Assembly: GCF_030936135.1 (NCBI RefSeq)
Contig: NC_082594.1
Location: 22,921,553-22,985,552, forward strand
DNA: 64,000 nt
Reading direction: 5' to 3'
Origin: Gavia stellata
Taxonomy: Eukaryota > Chordata > Aves > Gaviiformes > Gaviidae
Shown piece by piece: positions 13,901 to 26,632 of the stretch. Under the pieces are notes generated by a model. That model made no database searches. It saw only the letters and a list, made by a program, of their open reading frames with translations, and was not told where the DNA came from. The stretch's first letter is position 1; the number at the start of each line of letters is the position of its first letter. Both the position numbers and the translations under genes were made by a program.

Positions 13901-16900
13901 ATGACTTAACTAAGAGAATTTTTGAATAAAGGTGTTTGTACCAGGCTCCAAAACCTTGCTCTTTTGTCCCTCTAATTAAGGACCAGGCATCCGTTTAGCA
14001 GGACTGTTTCAAGTGCAAGGTAGAGCTGCAAGCTGCTGGCCAGCCAACTACTGAAATACAAAAAAGGAATAAATGAACTCAAGTGACAGGCAGTTTTATG
14101 AGGGCAGTTGCAAAAAGCTGCAACAGGTCTCTGCGCACACGTACAGCAGCACGGCACCTTCAGAGTATGGCAAATATGTAAATGTGCCCCTAAAGTAATT
14201 CTTCATCAAATGATTCATGAAGAAACGGGGAATGAGCACACTCAAACTGACACCGCCACCCCCCCCCGGCGCATATCATTAGCTAATTGATGTAATCTCT
14301 CCTGCTTGCAAACTGTCCCCGAGCCGATCGCAGCTCCCCACGCTAACATCCCTGTCCGGATGCCATCCCTCCCTGCCACTCCTGGGCAGTGGCTCGTTGG
14401 GTATTTGACACTTTACGTTGGAGCTGCAGAGAGCATTGGTCTGTTCTGATGGGCACCCAAGTGGCACAGAGATGCGCGTTTTCGGATGGCACCAGCAAGG
14501 GCAGTAAGCAGGACCAAGGGGCAACATGGCCAAAAGGAGAGATGCAAGAGAGAAAGGATGTGGTCCAGATGCGCTAATTACAATTAAAAGCTATAAAGAG
14601 TTAGTTCTTTTAAGGAGAAAAGGACACTTCTCCTAAGATCCTGAGTGGAACGACTCAGCCCTATAGCCCCCCCAAATCTGTTACAGCAGGGAAAAGCCAT
14701 GTCCTGCTGAGGCAGACTGGGTGTATTTAAGAGTGAGTTGGCACAACACCCATCAGAGGGGTGGCAGCTGCTCCCCGCAGGGCAGAGCAACAGCTTGCAG
14801 GTGGGCAGGGAAGATGGAGCAGAGAGAAGAGAGCCAGAGAGCCCAATGAGTAAATCTGGTTGATGACTTATCATCCAAGTAAGTTGTAGTCACGGACTTA
14901 TTAATAGATATGAGGTAGAATTGTGAAAAACAGCTGTTTTTGTTGGCTTGATGCAGAGTTGAGGAAGGACTTCATATTTTCTCTTTGCTGTGCTGGAGAG
15001 ATGGAAACTTTTCAAATAAAACAGAAAGCTGTTTTGCTTGGAGTCCTTTGCAGAAAGCACAGTGTATGTTTGTCCAGCTTCCAGCACTTGGAGGGTCTGG
15101 TGGAATAGGTCCTCACAGAGAGCTTTCTGTTTAAATACATTCATAATTAGGCCTTTAAATTAAAGGTTGACCCTGGCTATGTGTCACAGCCAGCCCTGTG
15201 AGCCAGCTACAGGCTTTGGACCCGTCTCTAAAGTGATTAAAGCGACTTGAGTGAACTAACTTGTCGCTCCCAGGTTCATACTCTATTAACCGTGACCGGA
15301 GTAACACCTTCAGATGAGAGGGTAAGGGAGAACCATGCGCCGTTAAGGCACTTGCGCTGTATTTGTAACAGCCCAGTGAAAGACTGGAAACCCTGCTGTG
15401 CTGGATGAGCACGTAGTACAGCCTCTTGCTCCAGATTTTAGTATGCACATTTATGAATAGACACAAGATGTGGGTGAATTTTTCACCCACAAATGGCCAA
15501 AGGGAGCTGAGAGGATCTGGGAAGAGGAATGCATAATTAAATGAACAAAGCTAAGTGTGGCAGAGATCGACCATAGTCAGGTAATAGTGGCAGGGAACCA
15601 CTCTTTCATCAGAAGGGAATTATTTTTTTAAATTATAAGCCTACACAAAAGCATTTTTGCTCCTTTGATGAGTGCATTGTCCCTGTTCTCCTTCCACACC
15701 CTTCACTCTAGTAACTCATTAAATCCACTCATTTCACCTTGGCTTAATTAGGGATGTGCAAAACAACCAGGATGCTAGTGCTGAGTTCCTGGCTGGGACT
15801 GCAGGTACGAACAAATCATGAAGCAGGAAATGTCCAAAGACCTGTGTCATCTGATAGAAAGAAAACCTTTCTGTGGGAACAACGAAAGGAAAATTTTGGC
15901 CTCTTATTTTCAAAAGAAAAGCAGAAATCAGAGGCTAATCCAAACATGTAGGCTGACCTCAAACAAATTGTTTTGCTTTGGGGTGTTTTGTGGTGCAGAC
16001 AGTGTTGGGTTTGTTTCCATTCTGAGTCAAACCAAACTTTGCAGCTGGAATTTCTCCATAAAGCTGGAGTTCAAGTCCTTCCCCGTCCCAGCAGAGCTTG
16101 GTATGGTTCAGTCTGTCTCCGCCTGCCCCGAGCTAGGGTGATGCTGGCAGCGATCAGCCCACTCGCTGCAGAGCTGATGTGGTGGTCCCAGCCCCGCATC
16201 TTCAGACAGCCTCATGCCACATTCCCGCAGGTATCTCCACCCTCGTGCTATGAAAGCACTGCTCCGATGGATGGGCTGCTGTGCAGCCCGCACCCATTTC
16301 AGGTGCTTTGAAGTGGTTTCTGCTCCTGGCACAAGGTGACAACCCTGTCTTTTGGCCATGGGGAAAACTCATGGGGTAAGGAGAAGACCTAAGCTTGGGG
16401 GCTCTGTGGTTGGGACACAGCCACTTTGCCCTGGGGTCCATCCCTGAGTGTTGTGGACACAGCCTAAGGCACCCAAATGGTCTGTGTCTGGGCTTTATTT
16501 GCAGCACAGGTAGGGCTAGAGCTGGCTTTGGTCTCTCACCACCCTGGGGCAAATGGTCTCACCTCTGGGCCTCCATCAGGAGAACCCCTTCCTTCCCAGA
16601 AGTGCTAGGAGATCTGAACAATGCTTGGGAAGGGAAGGCTAACATAAAAGCTGTGGTGGCTACCTTATCTCCCACTTTATAAACTAAGAAGCGTATGGAA
16701 ATTACCCGAGGAACAAAACCTGCTAAGTAACCTCATTATCCCTTTCTTTGGGGAGTTTACTGTAAAACGGCAGGCTTTGGATCTTAATTTGCTGGGAAGT
16801 GCAGTAATGTAATTAGCTAGACTGATAACGAGCTGAGCTGTGTGAATTCTTCAGAGGAGAGAAAGAATGTGCTAGACAAAGAGAGAAGGAAAAGGAAGAA

Positions 16901-18195
16901 TAAAAAAATGCTTGCCCTGACAAGAAATCAAAATTTTTCAAAATGTTAGTGATATGAAATTATGGAAGAGTTTTGTTTTGGTCAAAGGCAATGCCATTCT
17001 CAAATATTTCCTTATTTAAAAAAGACACAATTTCTAGAATCCTTTAATTATTTTTTTAAAATAAAATTCATGCATATTTTGAAACAAAGTATTTTTATGT
17101 TTTTCTTTTCTAAGAAGCATCTCTCCTGTCCTGAATTTTTCCTTGTTTGGCTAAAGCAGCTCAAAAACAGCTTGGGGAAACTCCTTCTCCCAACAAACAT
17201 GACAGCACCATCTCCCCGCTATACGGCTGGGGCCAAGCTCTGCCTGCGCCTGCCCAGCCCCACTGCCTGCAAGGCACCATGGGCTCTTCCCAAATCCAAA
17301 CCTTGTCGATGACCCAAGCAGCCTTTTTGCTTGGTACTGCCATCTCTGCTCCCAAAAGCTTTGCTGAGGACCATGTGAAGCTCTGGCGGTGTGAACCTCA
17401 TGAGGCTCAGCCACGCACACCCCTGGGAGAGGGGCTGCCCATGCCTTGCAGACCCACCTGTCCTGGTGGCCAACACAGGCTTTTGGGGGCTTGTGAAGAT
17501 CTTTCGCAGCATGAAATGAAGGATGCATTTCTCTTGTCACTAGATGGCTCTGTCTGCTTTCACTAAACACACACAGTTTTCTTTTTATGGCCCCAAGTGA
17601 GCAGCAGCCCTACAGCTCTGCATTTGAGGGGGTCACCAGCCACAGCTGGGAAGGTAATTCCCCTTTTTAGGTGGAAAAATTCACCTGGGTTTTGATGATC
17701 ATTTTCATTATGTTCTTGCTAACATCCCTGAATAAAATGAACAATGTTGTGAGAAACCTCATCGTTTGAGATTTGTATGAAATGGTGCCCTTGGGGACAC
17801 GTTCTGGGTTTTCCTCATCTCAGACTCCTCCAGCAGCCATTGCACTCCAGCCTCTGTGCAGCTTTGAACCAAAAAGGGAGCAATTTGGGTGGCTGCTGGG
17901 CGTTCAACTTGGGTGCAGGCTGGTGAAGAGCCAGGATCTTCCTTTTCTTTGTCATTCGTTAGGTGGGAGGCCAAGAGGGGCTGACTCCCAGCACACCCCT
18001 GAGATGAGTCAAGTTGGTGGGACAATGCTTTCCAGGCTCCTTGTGAACCACTGGCCACCCCCGGGGTCACCTGGCCCCTGCCCAAGGGACACTGCAGCCA
18101 TGCCAGCAGCTGCCATCCCACCCCATGGCCGTTCCACAAGACCTGCTTTTGTGATGCGTCTTCTTGGGGGCTGCAGCTTCAAGGCACAAATTTAC

Positions 18196-18376
18196 CTTCT
18201 GAAGGTTCTTTTCAGGGACAGGGATCTCACTGCCGCAGCCCATGCACAGCAGCCTGGGGGAAGGTCTGGGCTGTATTGGGGCGATGGGAGCGGCGGGGTG
18301 CAGGGGTGGTTTGAGGAAGCCGTCCATCTCATCGTCTGGCCCATCATCGCAGGGGTCCACTCTCCCCGGATTTTGG
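18196..18376 (-). other. Doubtful exon-like stretch
   Basis: On the minus strand a 181-bp open stretch lies between an AAG that could serve as acceptor (pyrimidine-rich sequence upstream, but a weak site) and a good donor AGAAG|GTAAAT. One frame reads CDDGPDDEMDGFLKPPLHP and further on CMGCGSEIPVPEKNL, which has a more protein-like composition than its surroundings. I do not recognise a family, and the opposite strand is also open over 260 codons, so openness alone means little. Confidence 0.15.
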
Positions 18377-21104
18377 CTTGCGTGAGGTGGAGCAGGCAGG
18401 CAGCCCTGCCCGCCGGAGCAGAGTCCGTGGCTCTGCAAGCGTTGGCATTTAAAAGAGGAAGGGATGCTGGTAGAGGAACAGGCGCAAGGGGAGCACAGGG
18501 GAGGTGGAAGGGAGGGCAAACCCTGGCTGTGCAGTGGGAGGAGGGCATGCACTGAAGCCCTGTGGATGTTTGCAGCCCCAAACCCTTACACTGAAAGCCA
18601 CATTTTCAGGTTTTGGATGTCTCCGAGTAACTACAAAGCTACTGCAGGTCTCTGGACAAGAAAACATACCAGACTGATGCTTTCTCCAGGAGAAAAACTG
18701 TATGTTGAAAAAAAATGCAATATATTCAGGGGCTCCACGGGCTGTATTGGCTTGAGGCTGAGTATTTTATCACCTGCCAGATCTCTCAAGTGTATTCAAG
18801 ACACGTTTGAAGCAAAATTCCTGCCTGGAAAAAGTTACTATCTGAAGATATAGTCCAAAGCCATGAAAGACTGGGAGCATCTCTCTACTGATTTCAAAAG
18901 GATTTGAATCAGGCCCTGGGGAACTAGTCCGGCATCTCTTCCTCACATCAGCAGCCTCTGCGCTTCGATTAACGAGACAACCCTTGTAATAACAACTACT
19001 TGCAGGGGTATTTGCAAGATTACAGCTTCAGCTGCACGAATGATACAAGATAGTAGTGGCCACGGTGGGAAAGGAAGCAAATTTGCTTATGTATATAATT
19101 AACAGGCATTTGAGACAAGCGTTGCTGTCTAATGCATTACTGACAGACTAATAATTCCGTCTGATGAAGCAGCAATTATTATAATAACATTATGGTCCAC
19201 TAAAACAACCACCGCTGCCAGGAGAGGATGGGTGAAATTGCGTTTCTCCTTCTTCCAGGTGAACAGACTGGAGAAGCGCCCCGCGGGGCTCGGCCGGGAG
19301 AGGAAGGACGCATACAGCTACTGTGTGGCAGCTTTTGTTGCAACCTGCCTTCGGATGATGCCTTATTTTTACGGCCACAGATAGCTGCAGGCATAATTTT
19401 GCACCTGCAATTTTGGTCAGATAGATAACTGCCGTCCTTATTGACCCATGTAACGCGATGCCTTGAGAGGCCAGTGCTGCGAGCGCAAATAGTTGTGACT
19501 GATGAGAAAAGGCACCATTTGCAGGGCAGACATAATGCTGGGTGTTTTGTCCCTTCTGAAAATTGGCTGTGCCGCGAGCCAGGGAGGACCAATAACCCCA
19601 TCAACGTCCTTCAGGCAGGCAGCTCCTTCCTGGAGTTGTGCCGGGGGACTGAGGAGTAACTTTGCTCACTTCAGGGGACTACGATGGTGAAATGGAAAAT
19701 CAGGGCCATTTTGTTTTAATCTGGTGTTGTCTGATCCTGTCTAACGGCTGGGTGAGCTGCATGCTCGAGTAGCTAAATCCTTCAGGGTGAAAGCAGCAAG
19801 GCAGGGGCAGGAACAGGGGGAGGAGGTGTTTTCCAGGAAAGGGGTCCTCCATTACCCCACAGCCCGCAGAGGGGCTGTGCCCAAGCCCTCCTTTCCCCCA
19901 TCCCGTCTGGAGAGAGCTCATGGGGAGCCAGCTCACACGGGTGCTCACACAGTCGGGTTTCCCTTCTTGACACGCCATAGGAGATAGGTAGAGGTACAAG
20001 ACCCAGGCAGTGATATTAACTGACTGGTCTCAAACCTTGTAAAGAACACCCGGGACCTGGCTCTAATTCAATTTGTATGACGTGCAGGAAATTTTATTCA
20101 AAATAGGCAGGTCAGCATAGCCGATGGGAGGGTTGATGGGGAGCAGAGGGCTCTGGGCAGGCACTGCTCTGCGCAGCTCTGCTGTGTAACTTCGCCATCG
20201 CTTATAGCCCGTGCCTCCCGCAGGCAGAAGAGAAAATCAGGTAACACAGATTTCCTGTTTCTTCTCTTGGGGGATCAGTCTGTTGAGAGATTCATTAAAA
20301 TCTGCTATGCCAGAGATAGAAAAACATCACCTGACAAGAAAATGCTCTTATGGAAAACAAGTCTGTGATAGCTTTACATGCTTCTTGAACACAGGGAAAG
20401 CCAGTTCCTTGTGGCCTAAAAGCAGAAACATCTGTCGGAGGCAGCTTGCTAGGCTGAATATAGCAGCAGGAAAGCCCAACTGATTAACTCCATCCTCTTC
20501 CTAACGTGTTTTTGTGGTTCCCAGAAATCCCTAGAAAGGGCTCCTGAGGACACTGGCACCATTACAAGCCAGCTATAATTCTGTAAACAGAGAGATCAAG
20601 GAAACATTGTCCTAACTGCAGTTTACCTCTGGCATCCAGTTTGCATAGTTCACATGTGCTTCATCTGCTTTCCTTTAGCTGTGGGACAAGCTTGTGACTT
20701 AGGAGAAGAGGAAGAGCCCATGCTCTGATGAAGGAGAGAATAAAGCCATTGTTGCTGTGAGGAGGAAAAGAAGCCTGGGAGGTTGGGGTCCATATAACCT
20801 TGCAAGTAGGCTGGAGCTGGGGAAAATGGCAGGGAAGATTAGAGCAATAATACAGTAGACGCAGGAAGCACTTCCAGTGTGGCTCGGCTGATCCTCCTCA
20901 ATGTGAACAACAACCATGGCCCTTCTCCCACCCCCCGCTCTTCTCATCCATTCATCCTAACAAGGAAAACAGCCAGCTTTCTGGGGCTTTCTCTTCATTG
21001 CTTTTCACATTTTCTTCTTCTTTCATTTCTGTTTACAGCCATCCCACGGGATGCAAATGCTTAAGAGGAACAGCCTTTTCTATCTCCACCTCTGCATCGA
21101 CTTT

Positions 21105-21225
21105 CGTCAAGATGTGACTGGACAAGGTGGTAGATAATCTCATCTAGGCTCCCTTTTCCACAAAAGGTTGGACTAGATGATCTTTTGAGGTCCCTTCCAA
21201 CCTGGGCTGTTCTGTGCTCTACAAC
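21105..21225 (+). mobile_element. CR1 LINE, 3' end fragment
   Basis: Contains the block GGTTGGACTAGATGATCTTT, then GAGGTCCCTTCCAACCTGGG and TGTTCTGTG, the usual end of avian CR1. The upstream part (from about 21105) matches more loosely. It is 5'-truncated and non-coding. Confidence 0.8.
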
Positions 21226-24200
21226 TCAACCAAGTAACAACTTTGTCTCTGGCATGCAGAACAGTGTGAGGGAGACTGCCTTCTTGGTGGGAATAAGCAA
21301 TGACTACTTGGCAAACAAACGGAACATGTCATTTTAAGGATTGTATTAGGGACGTACGCATTTCCCATCATGCAGTATGCCTTTTTTTACCCCTCAGTGG
21401 TACATTTCTGCAGTCCACAAATGCATAATTCAATTAAAACAATTTAAAATTTACTATTTAAAAAGATACTAAGCAACTTGGATGCCTTGTAATGTATTTT
21501 AATAAAATAATAATTTTTTTATTTGTAAAATTTAAAATAACTTCGGTTTAGAGTTCAGGTTAACATAACATTTAGCAAGTTTCTTCAATCTTCCCAAAGC
21601 TGTTTACCCAAAAAAATGTTATTTTCACTGCTGCATTTCGGACAGACAAAAGTATTTAATTCCACAATTTTTAAGACATTTCAGGGACTAGAATTTAAGT
21701 TGGGATGTAGTTAATTTCCTAATGCCAGTATCCTGAAGCGTGAACTTTACTGACCACTTACCATACAGTATTCCTCCTCCTAATTAACTGTATGCTCCCT
21801 TCCGTCAAGTCTGAAAGCTTCAAGAACGATTACGTTTCTTGTAAGCTACCTTTCAATTAATGCATTGGCATAAAATTGAGGAGATGCATCCCTTTGTCAG
21901 CCTTGAAGGACACAGTGGTTTCAGGAAGGCATTTACACTAAATGTCTTTCAGGAGTGCCAACATCTGGATAATATTTTGACATCCTTTCAACTGAAAACT
22001 ATGGAAATAATCATCCTGTGGGGATATGCCTCAATATTCCTATGTATTCAATATTGCCAAAATGGAGTATCATCTGCAATCCTGAAACCTGGTAGCTGAT
22101 GAGGAAAAATGATTGAGAACTTCTTTCACAGCTTTTATAGCCAAATAATGAATTATCTGCAACGCCTTTTCCTACAGTATGCTGTACGTGGGCAGAGCAA
22201 ATATCTGGAAGGACATTCTTGTTCTGATTTCCCATGAACTTCTAGACAAAACAACGTCTTGAGTTCACATTAGCATCACCCACTGCAAGTATCGATACAC
22301 TGTCAAAGTCAAAACATTTGACTGTTATTTTTATTTTTTCAAATATTGCTACTGGAGCTTCCTTACAGTCTTGGAAATAATCAAACAATGGTCTATTCCC
22401 TTTTCAACAGCGTAAAAATGAACAACTACCAAAAAACCTTTGTTGTTTTCATGCTTTGAGGTATCTATTGCCGAGAGGGGGAAAAGCCTTTTTCAGCTAC
22501 ATGTTTGCTTTCTCTGTGAGAAAGGATCTAATATATTGCTGGCATACACAGATGAATTGTCTTACCTGTAGGTAGAAAACTACGCTATTGCTTTCACAAT
22601 CACAAAATCCATTGGAATGATTATGGGTCATGCTACTATAGGTTTCCAGCACATCTGCCACAGCGATATTTTCACATCTCTACTAAAAAAGAGCTCAAAG
22701 TTTCACCTTTATAAGAAATGCTAGAATTACTGCTTTGCTTTATTCCACTTCCATCCTACCTGATGTGACAATTCACCATGCATAACCAAGGAACTTCTCC
22801 ACAAACTGCAAGAATTTCCCTGACAACTATTGCCAACTTTATGGAGCTGCTCAACACCATTTCTCTACTTACTCTGGAAAGCCGAAAAGCCTTTTCTTTT
22901 TAAGACATGTCTGGACTTGTTGCAGGATTGTTGACATTGCAATTGCAATTGTGGTCTCAAAACTTGTAGGGACCAGCTAAAAACACATAAATAGTAGTTA
23001 GCATCATTCTTAAGTCTAAGTCACTCTGTATCCCACCTCCACTGGACCAGGCCAAGGGATCTTAGATATGGTGCCTCAAACAGCCAATATTTAACTTGCA
23101 TTAAGTCTATAGGAAAAAGTCATCTTTCAGTTTGCAAACTTACTCATGGGGGGGAATCGTTCCTGCAATTCCACAGCTACTCTGTAAGTACATTTAAAAT
23201 GTATTTATCTGCATTTTAGCACACAATGGAATAATTTCTGTGTAACGTTCATAAACATAAGCTCTTCAGATTCAATGGTGCTGCATAAAGAGAAATGACT
23301 GTTCTTGGAGATGAAGCAAATGCAACTTTCCCTGCAGCAGAACAATGGGGTGGGAAAATGAAACAGCCTTTGGTGGACAAAGACACATGGCCCATTCACT
23401 CAGCATTTTTTTGAGGGAAATGAGTATTCATAGCACTGTGTATAGTCTTTCCTGGATTGATATTTAATTCTGGGTAAATCCTGCCAGCTTAAAAGAGTAG
23501 TTTTAATCAGAATCTGAGGGTTTTACTATCCTGTGGGTTTTTTATGTGCGTGTGTGATGGAGCTGTGTGGTGGTGGTTTTTTCTTGAGGGAATGAACTAC
23601 CTCAGTTCTGGGGGGTTTGCCCCTTTTCAGCTTACAGATTATTAGAATTTATCAGTGGAAGTGTGGACCTTGTGTTGGAAATGTACATCTTCAGACTTAC
23701 TTTTCTCCATTGCATACGTTCAGCTCTTAGAAGGTTTACCTTCCACCTCCCGCACTGGAAAACGGTAAGATTAAATCTGAAAGGGAACTCACTGCTCTTT
23801 CCAGCTCTACTAGAGGACTGTTCAAAATCTTCCCTCTGTAGCCACCTCAGAAGACATCAACAGCACAACAGAATGAGACTCCCTCAGGCCTGGAGTCATC
23901 CTCTGTATATATATTTCCAAAATGGGATGAAAATTCCCAGAGGACTCTGCTGAAATCTCTAACTGGTATTGCATAGAGCAAACCCCTGTGATGAATATTT
24001 GTTCTCTGTGTAGCCAGTAGTGACATTTTCCAAAGTTTTCTCCCTTGCATGCTATTTCCTCACCTGTGTTAGACAGGCCTGAGGCAATATCATGTTTTCA
24101 GAGGCAAAGTCTCAAAAAGGAAGATTTATAACTTCTTTTTTTAAATTTCAGGTTTGTTTTTTATTGCAATTCTGAGACAAAAAATTTAGCAACTTTTTCT

Positions 24201-24744
24201 TCTAAGTGTTTTGGTTAGTATTTATTAAAAGCTGAGATTTTTTCAGACTGACTTCCATTCTGAAAATAAGATGATTTCTTGCTGTTGCTTTGTGAGGGTC
24301 TGACTGATTGATTCATCCCTCCTCTTAATCCTGCTACAGATGAGCGAGATAAGAGACATTCCCCAGGGCCATGGGGATCTTCTTCTGGCCCGGCATGAAC
24401 TCCTGGCCCTGCCCAGCAGCTTCCCTCCCTGCTGCGTGCTGTGCACAACCGTTAGGTACCCCATCCTTCAGCACTCCTGCCATCTCACTTCATGAGAATC
24501 CTTCTCCTGTCCAGACCCCATAAGCTTGATTCCTGCTCCTTATTCCCCCTGTCTTTCCTCCCCCATTTCCCTAGCTTGCTCCAAGCACCGCCATCTGCTT
24601 CGGCTTTCCCAGCTCTCAGGACACATACAGAGAAGAAGGAATGGGAGTTTTTCTCCCCAGGATGGTTCCCTTGTCACTGTCCTGTTCCAGCTTTCTCCCT
24701 CTGTCCCTCACACTCACTCTGTGGGGAGAATTGCAGCAGATGGG
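21226..24744. other. Intergenic AT-rich region, nothing recognised
   Basis: About 3.5 kb of AT-rich DNA with many homopolymer runs and no recognised exon, RNA gene or repeat family. The longest open frames are under 100 aa and have no family resemblance. Confidence 0.5.
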
Positions 24745-25785
24745 GAATATCTCCTACGAGTGGCTAGAAAGCTACCCAGAGAAAAAGGACATGGGGGTGT
24801 TGGTCGACAGCTGGCTGAGTATGAGCCGGCAGTGTGCCCAGGTGGCCAAGAAGGCCAATGGCATCCTGGCTTTTATCAGAAATAGTGTGGCCAGTAGGAC
24901 TAGGGAAGTGATCATGCCCCTGTACTCAGAATCACAGAATCACTAAGGTTGGAAAAGACCTGTAAGATCAAGTCCAACCATCAACCCAACACCACCATGC
25001 CCACTAAACCATGTCCCACAATGCCATGTCTACACGTTTTTTGAACACCTCCAGGGATGGTGACTCCACCACTTCCCTGGGCAGCCTGTTCCAATGCTTC
25101 ACCACTCTCTCAGTAAAGAAATTTTTCCTAATATCCAGCCTGAACCTCCCCTGGCACAACTTGAGGCCATTTCCTCTTGTCCTGTCACTAGTCACTTGGG
25201 AGAAGAGGCCAACACCCACCTCTCTGCAACCTCCTTTCAAGTAATTGTAGAGAAATTGTTGTAGAGAAAAACTGTTCAATTTTGGGCCCCCCACTACAAG
25301 AAAGACATTGAGGTGCTGGAGCGTGTCCAGAGAAGGGCAACGAAGCTGGTGAGGGGTCTGGAGCACAAGTCTTATGAGGGGCGGCTGAGGGAACTGGGGT
25401 TGTTCAGCCTGGAGAAGAGGAGGCTGAGGGGAGACCTTATCACTCTCTACAATTACCTGAAAGGAGGTTGCAGAGGTGGGTGTTGGTCTCCTCTCCCAAG
25501 TGACTAGTGATAGGACAAGAGGAAATGGCCAAAAGTTGCACCAGGGGAGGTTTACGCTGGATATTAGGAAAAAATTCTTCACTGAAAGGGTGGTCAGGCA
25601 TTGGAACAGGCTGCCCAGGGAAGTGGTTGAGTCACCATCCCTGGAGGTATTTAAAAGACATGTAGATGTGGTGCTTAGGGACATGGTTTGGTGGTGGACT
25701 TGGAAGTGTTAGGTTAATGGTTGGACTTGATGATCTTAAAGGTCTTTTCCAACCTAAATGATTCTGTGATTCTACGATTCCATGA
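24745..25785 (+). mobile_element. CR1 LINE (ORF2 end and 3' UTR), interrupted by an inverted CR1
   Basis: A plus-strand CR1 whose first part (24745-24927) encodes the end of ORF2 ([47 protein letters not shown]). The reading resumes after a foreign segment at about 25270 with the [20 protein letters not shown] part in another frame, then the 3' UTR, and ends near 25785 in GATTCTGTGATTCTACGATTC. A few tens of bases of ORF2 appear to be missing at the junction. Several frame breaks make it inactive. Confidence 0.9.
24928..25257 (-). mobile_element. CR1 LINE 3' end, inverted, nested in another CR1
   Basis: Begins on the plus strand with AGAATCACAGAATCACTAAGG, the reverse complement of a CR1 3' terminus, and runs backwards through the conserved 3' UTR blocks to GTAATTGTAGAG. 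It splits the plus-strand CR1 at ORF2. Because both elements belong to similar subfamilies, the insert forms an inverted repeat with the host element's own 3' end. Confidence 0.9.
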
Positions 25786-26389
25786 TACCTCAGCACAGCA
25801 AGTCAGGGAGGTGTTGCGCAAGGTATTAGAGCCCCTCAGCAAAGTGCACTGCCATGTGCTCTTCCCTTCGCTGTGATCTCATCAGCTTGGGGACACAGCA
25901 CGACCACAGGCCACGGCGACAGACCCCCTCTGCTGTGTGATCCTGGACAGCAGAAGACACCTCCGTCTGGGCTGCAAATGCCTGAATTGTGGGGCAGGAG
26001 GTAGGGAACGTGCAGTAGAGGCTGATGTCGGAGTCCATGGGATTCCCCTGGTCTGGACTAGAAGCTCGCCACCGTCATGCAGACCCATCCTCTCCTGGCA
26101 CCTGCAAAATCCATGCAGCGCTGCTTCTTGGGGAGTCAGCAGAGCTTGTGTGTCCCTAAACCCCTGGAAGGGCTGCTCTATGGAAGGACCCAGAATCAGG
26201 CATTTTTGATCTCGTCTTAATCGGATCTCCTCTGCTATGCGAGATGGCTCCATGCCAGGTAGCAACAAGGGGTTGTGTCTGGCACATGAGGTTAACGGAG
26301 AACAGACCATGGACCTGGGCTGCTCTCGGGATCAAGCGCTCAGCTGAGGAGGACGTGGCCCTGTACACCTCTCACAGCCCCTCAGGCGA
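25786..26389. other. Unique sequence upstream of GTF3A
   Basis: About 600 bp between the CR1 end and the CpG island. No exon or repeat recognised. It may hold proximal regulatory sequence of GTF3A, but no strong motif stands out. Confidence 0.5.
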
Positions 26390-26617
26390 CGGCGGATCAG
26401 GCAGGATCACGACCGCCGTGCCAGGCCGGGGAACGGCTTCCGCGGCCTTGACGGGACAGCCACCCGTGGGGCGCGGCGGCGCGGCACCACCGCCTCACCT
26501 CCCGCAAGGCCGCGCATGCGCCCGCTGGGCGCCGCGCCCCGCCCCGCCCCACCCCCCCGGCCCCCGCGGCTGGCGAGGACGGGAGGCGGGAGGGGACATT
26601 CCCCGCTCGCGGCCGGT

Positions 26618-26623
26618 CACGTG
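26618..26623. promoter_or_regulatory. GTF3A: E-box CACGTG upstream of the GTF3A start codon
   Basis: A palindromic CACGTG in the context GGTCACGTGTCC lies 10 bp before the chosen ATG. This is the preferred site of USF and MYC/MAX-type bHLH-ZIP factors. MYC-family control would suit a gene that supports ribosome production, but binding is inferred from the motif only. Confidence 0.5.
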
Positions 26624-26632
26624 TCCTCCCCC

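Larger units (their letters stand above)
6999..21099. other. Intergenic region with microsatellite, no recognised gene
   Basis: About 14 kb without a recognisable gene. Contents noted separately: a probable old CR1 tail (7.27 kb), an AAT microsatellite (7.86 kb), several ATTA-rich islands and one doubtful exon-like stretch near 18.2-18.4 kb. GC-rich sections near 8.2-9.9 kb and 17.1-18.6 kb have long overlapping open frames on both strands, typical of non-coding GC-rich DNA. Confidence 0.5.

Noticed and set aside
17773-18555. 260-codon plus-strand frame
   Set aside because: GC-rich intergenic DNA with long frames on both strands and no domain. The composition is not protein-like over most of its length.
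25004-25684. 226-codon minus-strand frame
   Set aside because: It runs through the inverted CR1, the spacer and the opposite CR1, reading 3' UTR sequence antisense or sense. It is a product of the palindrome, not a gene.
1-26000. RASL11A, expected on the GTF3A side from human synteny
   Set aside because: No Ras-like G1/G3/G4 motifs were seen in the frames of this region. The gene is probably outside the window.
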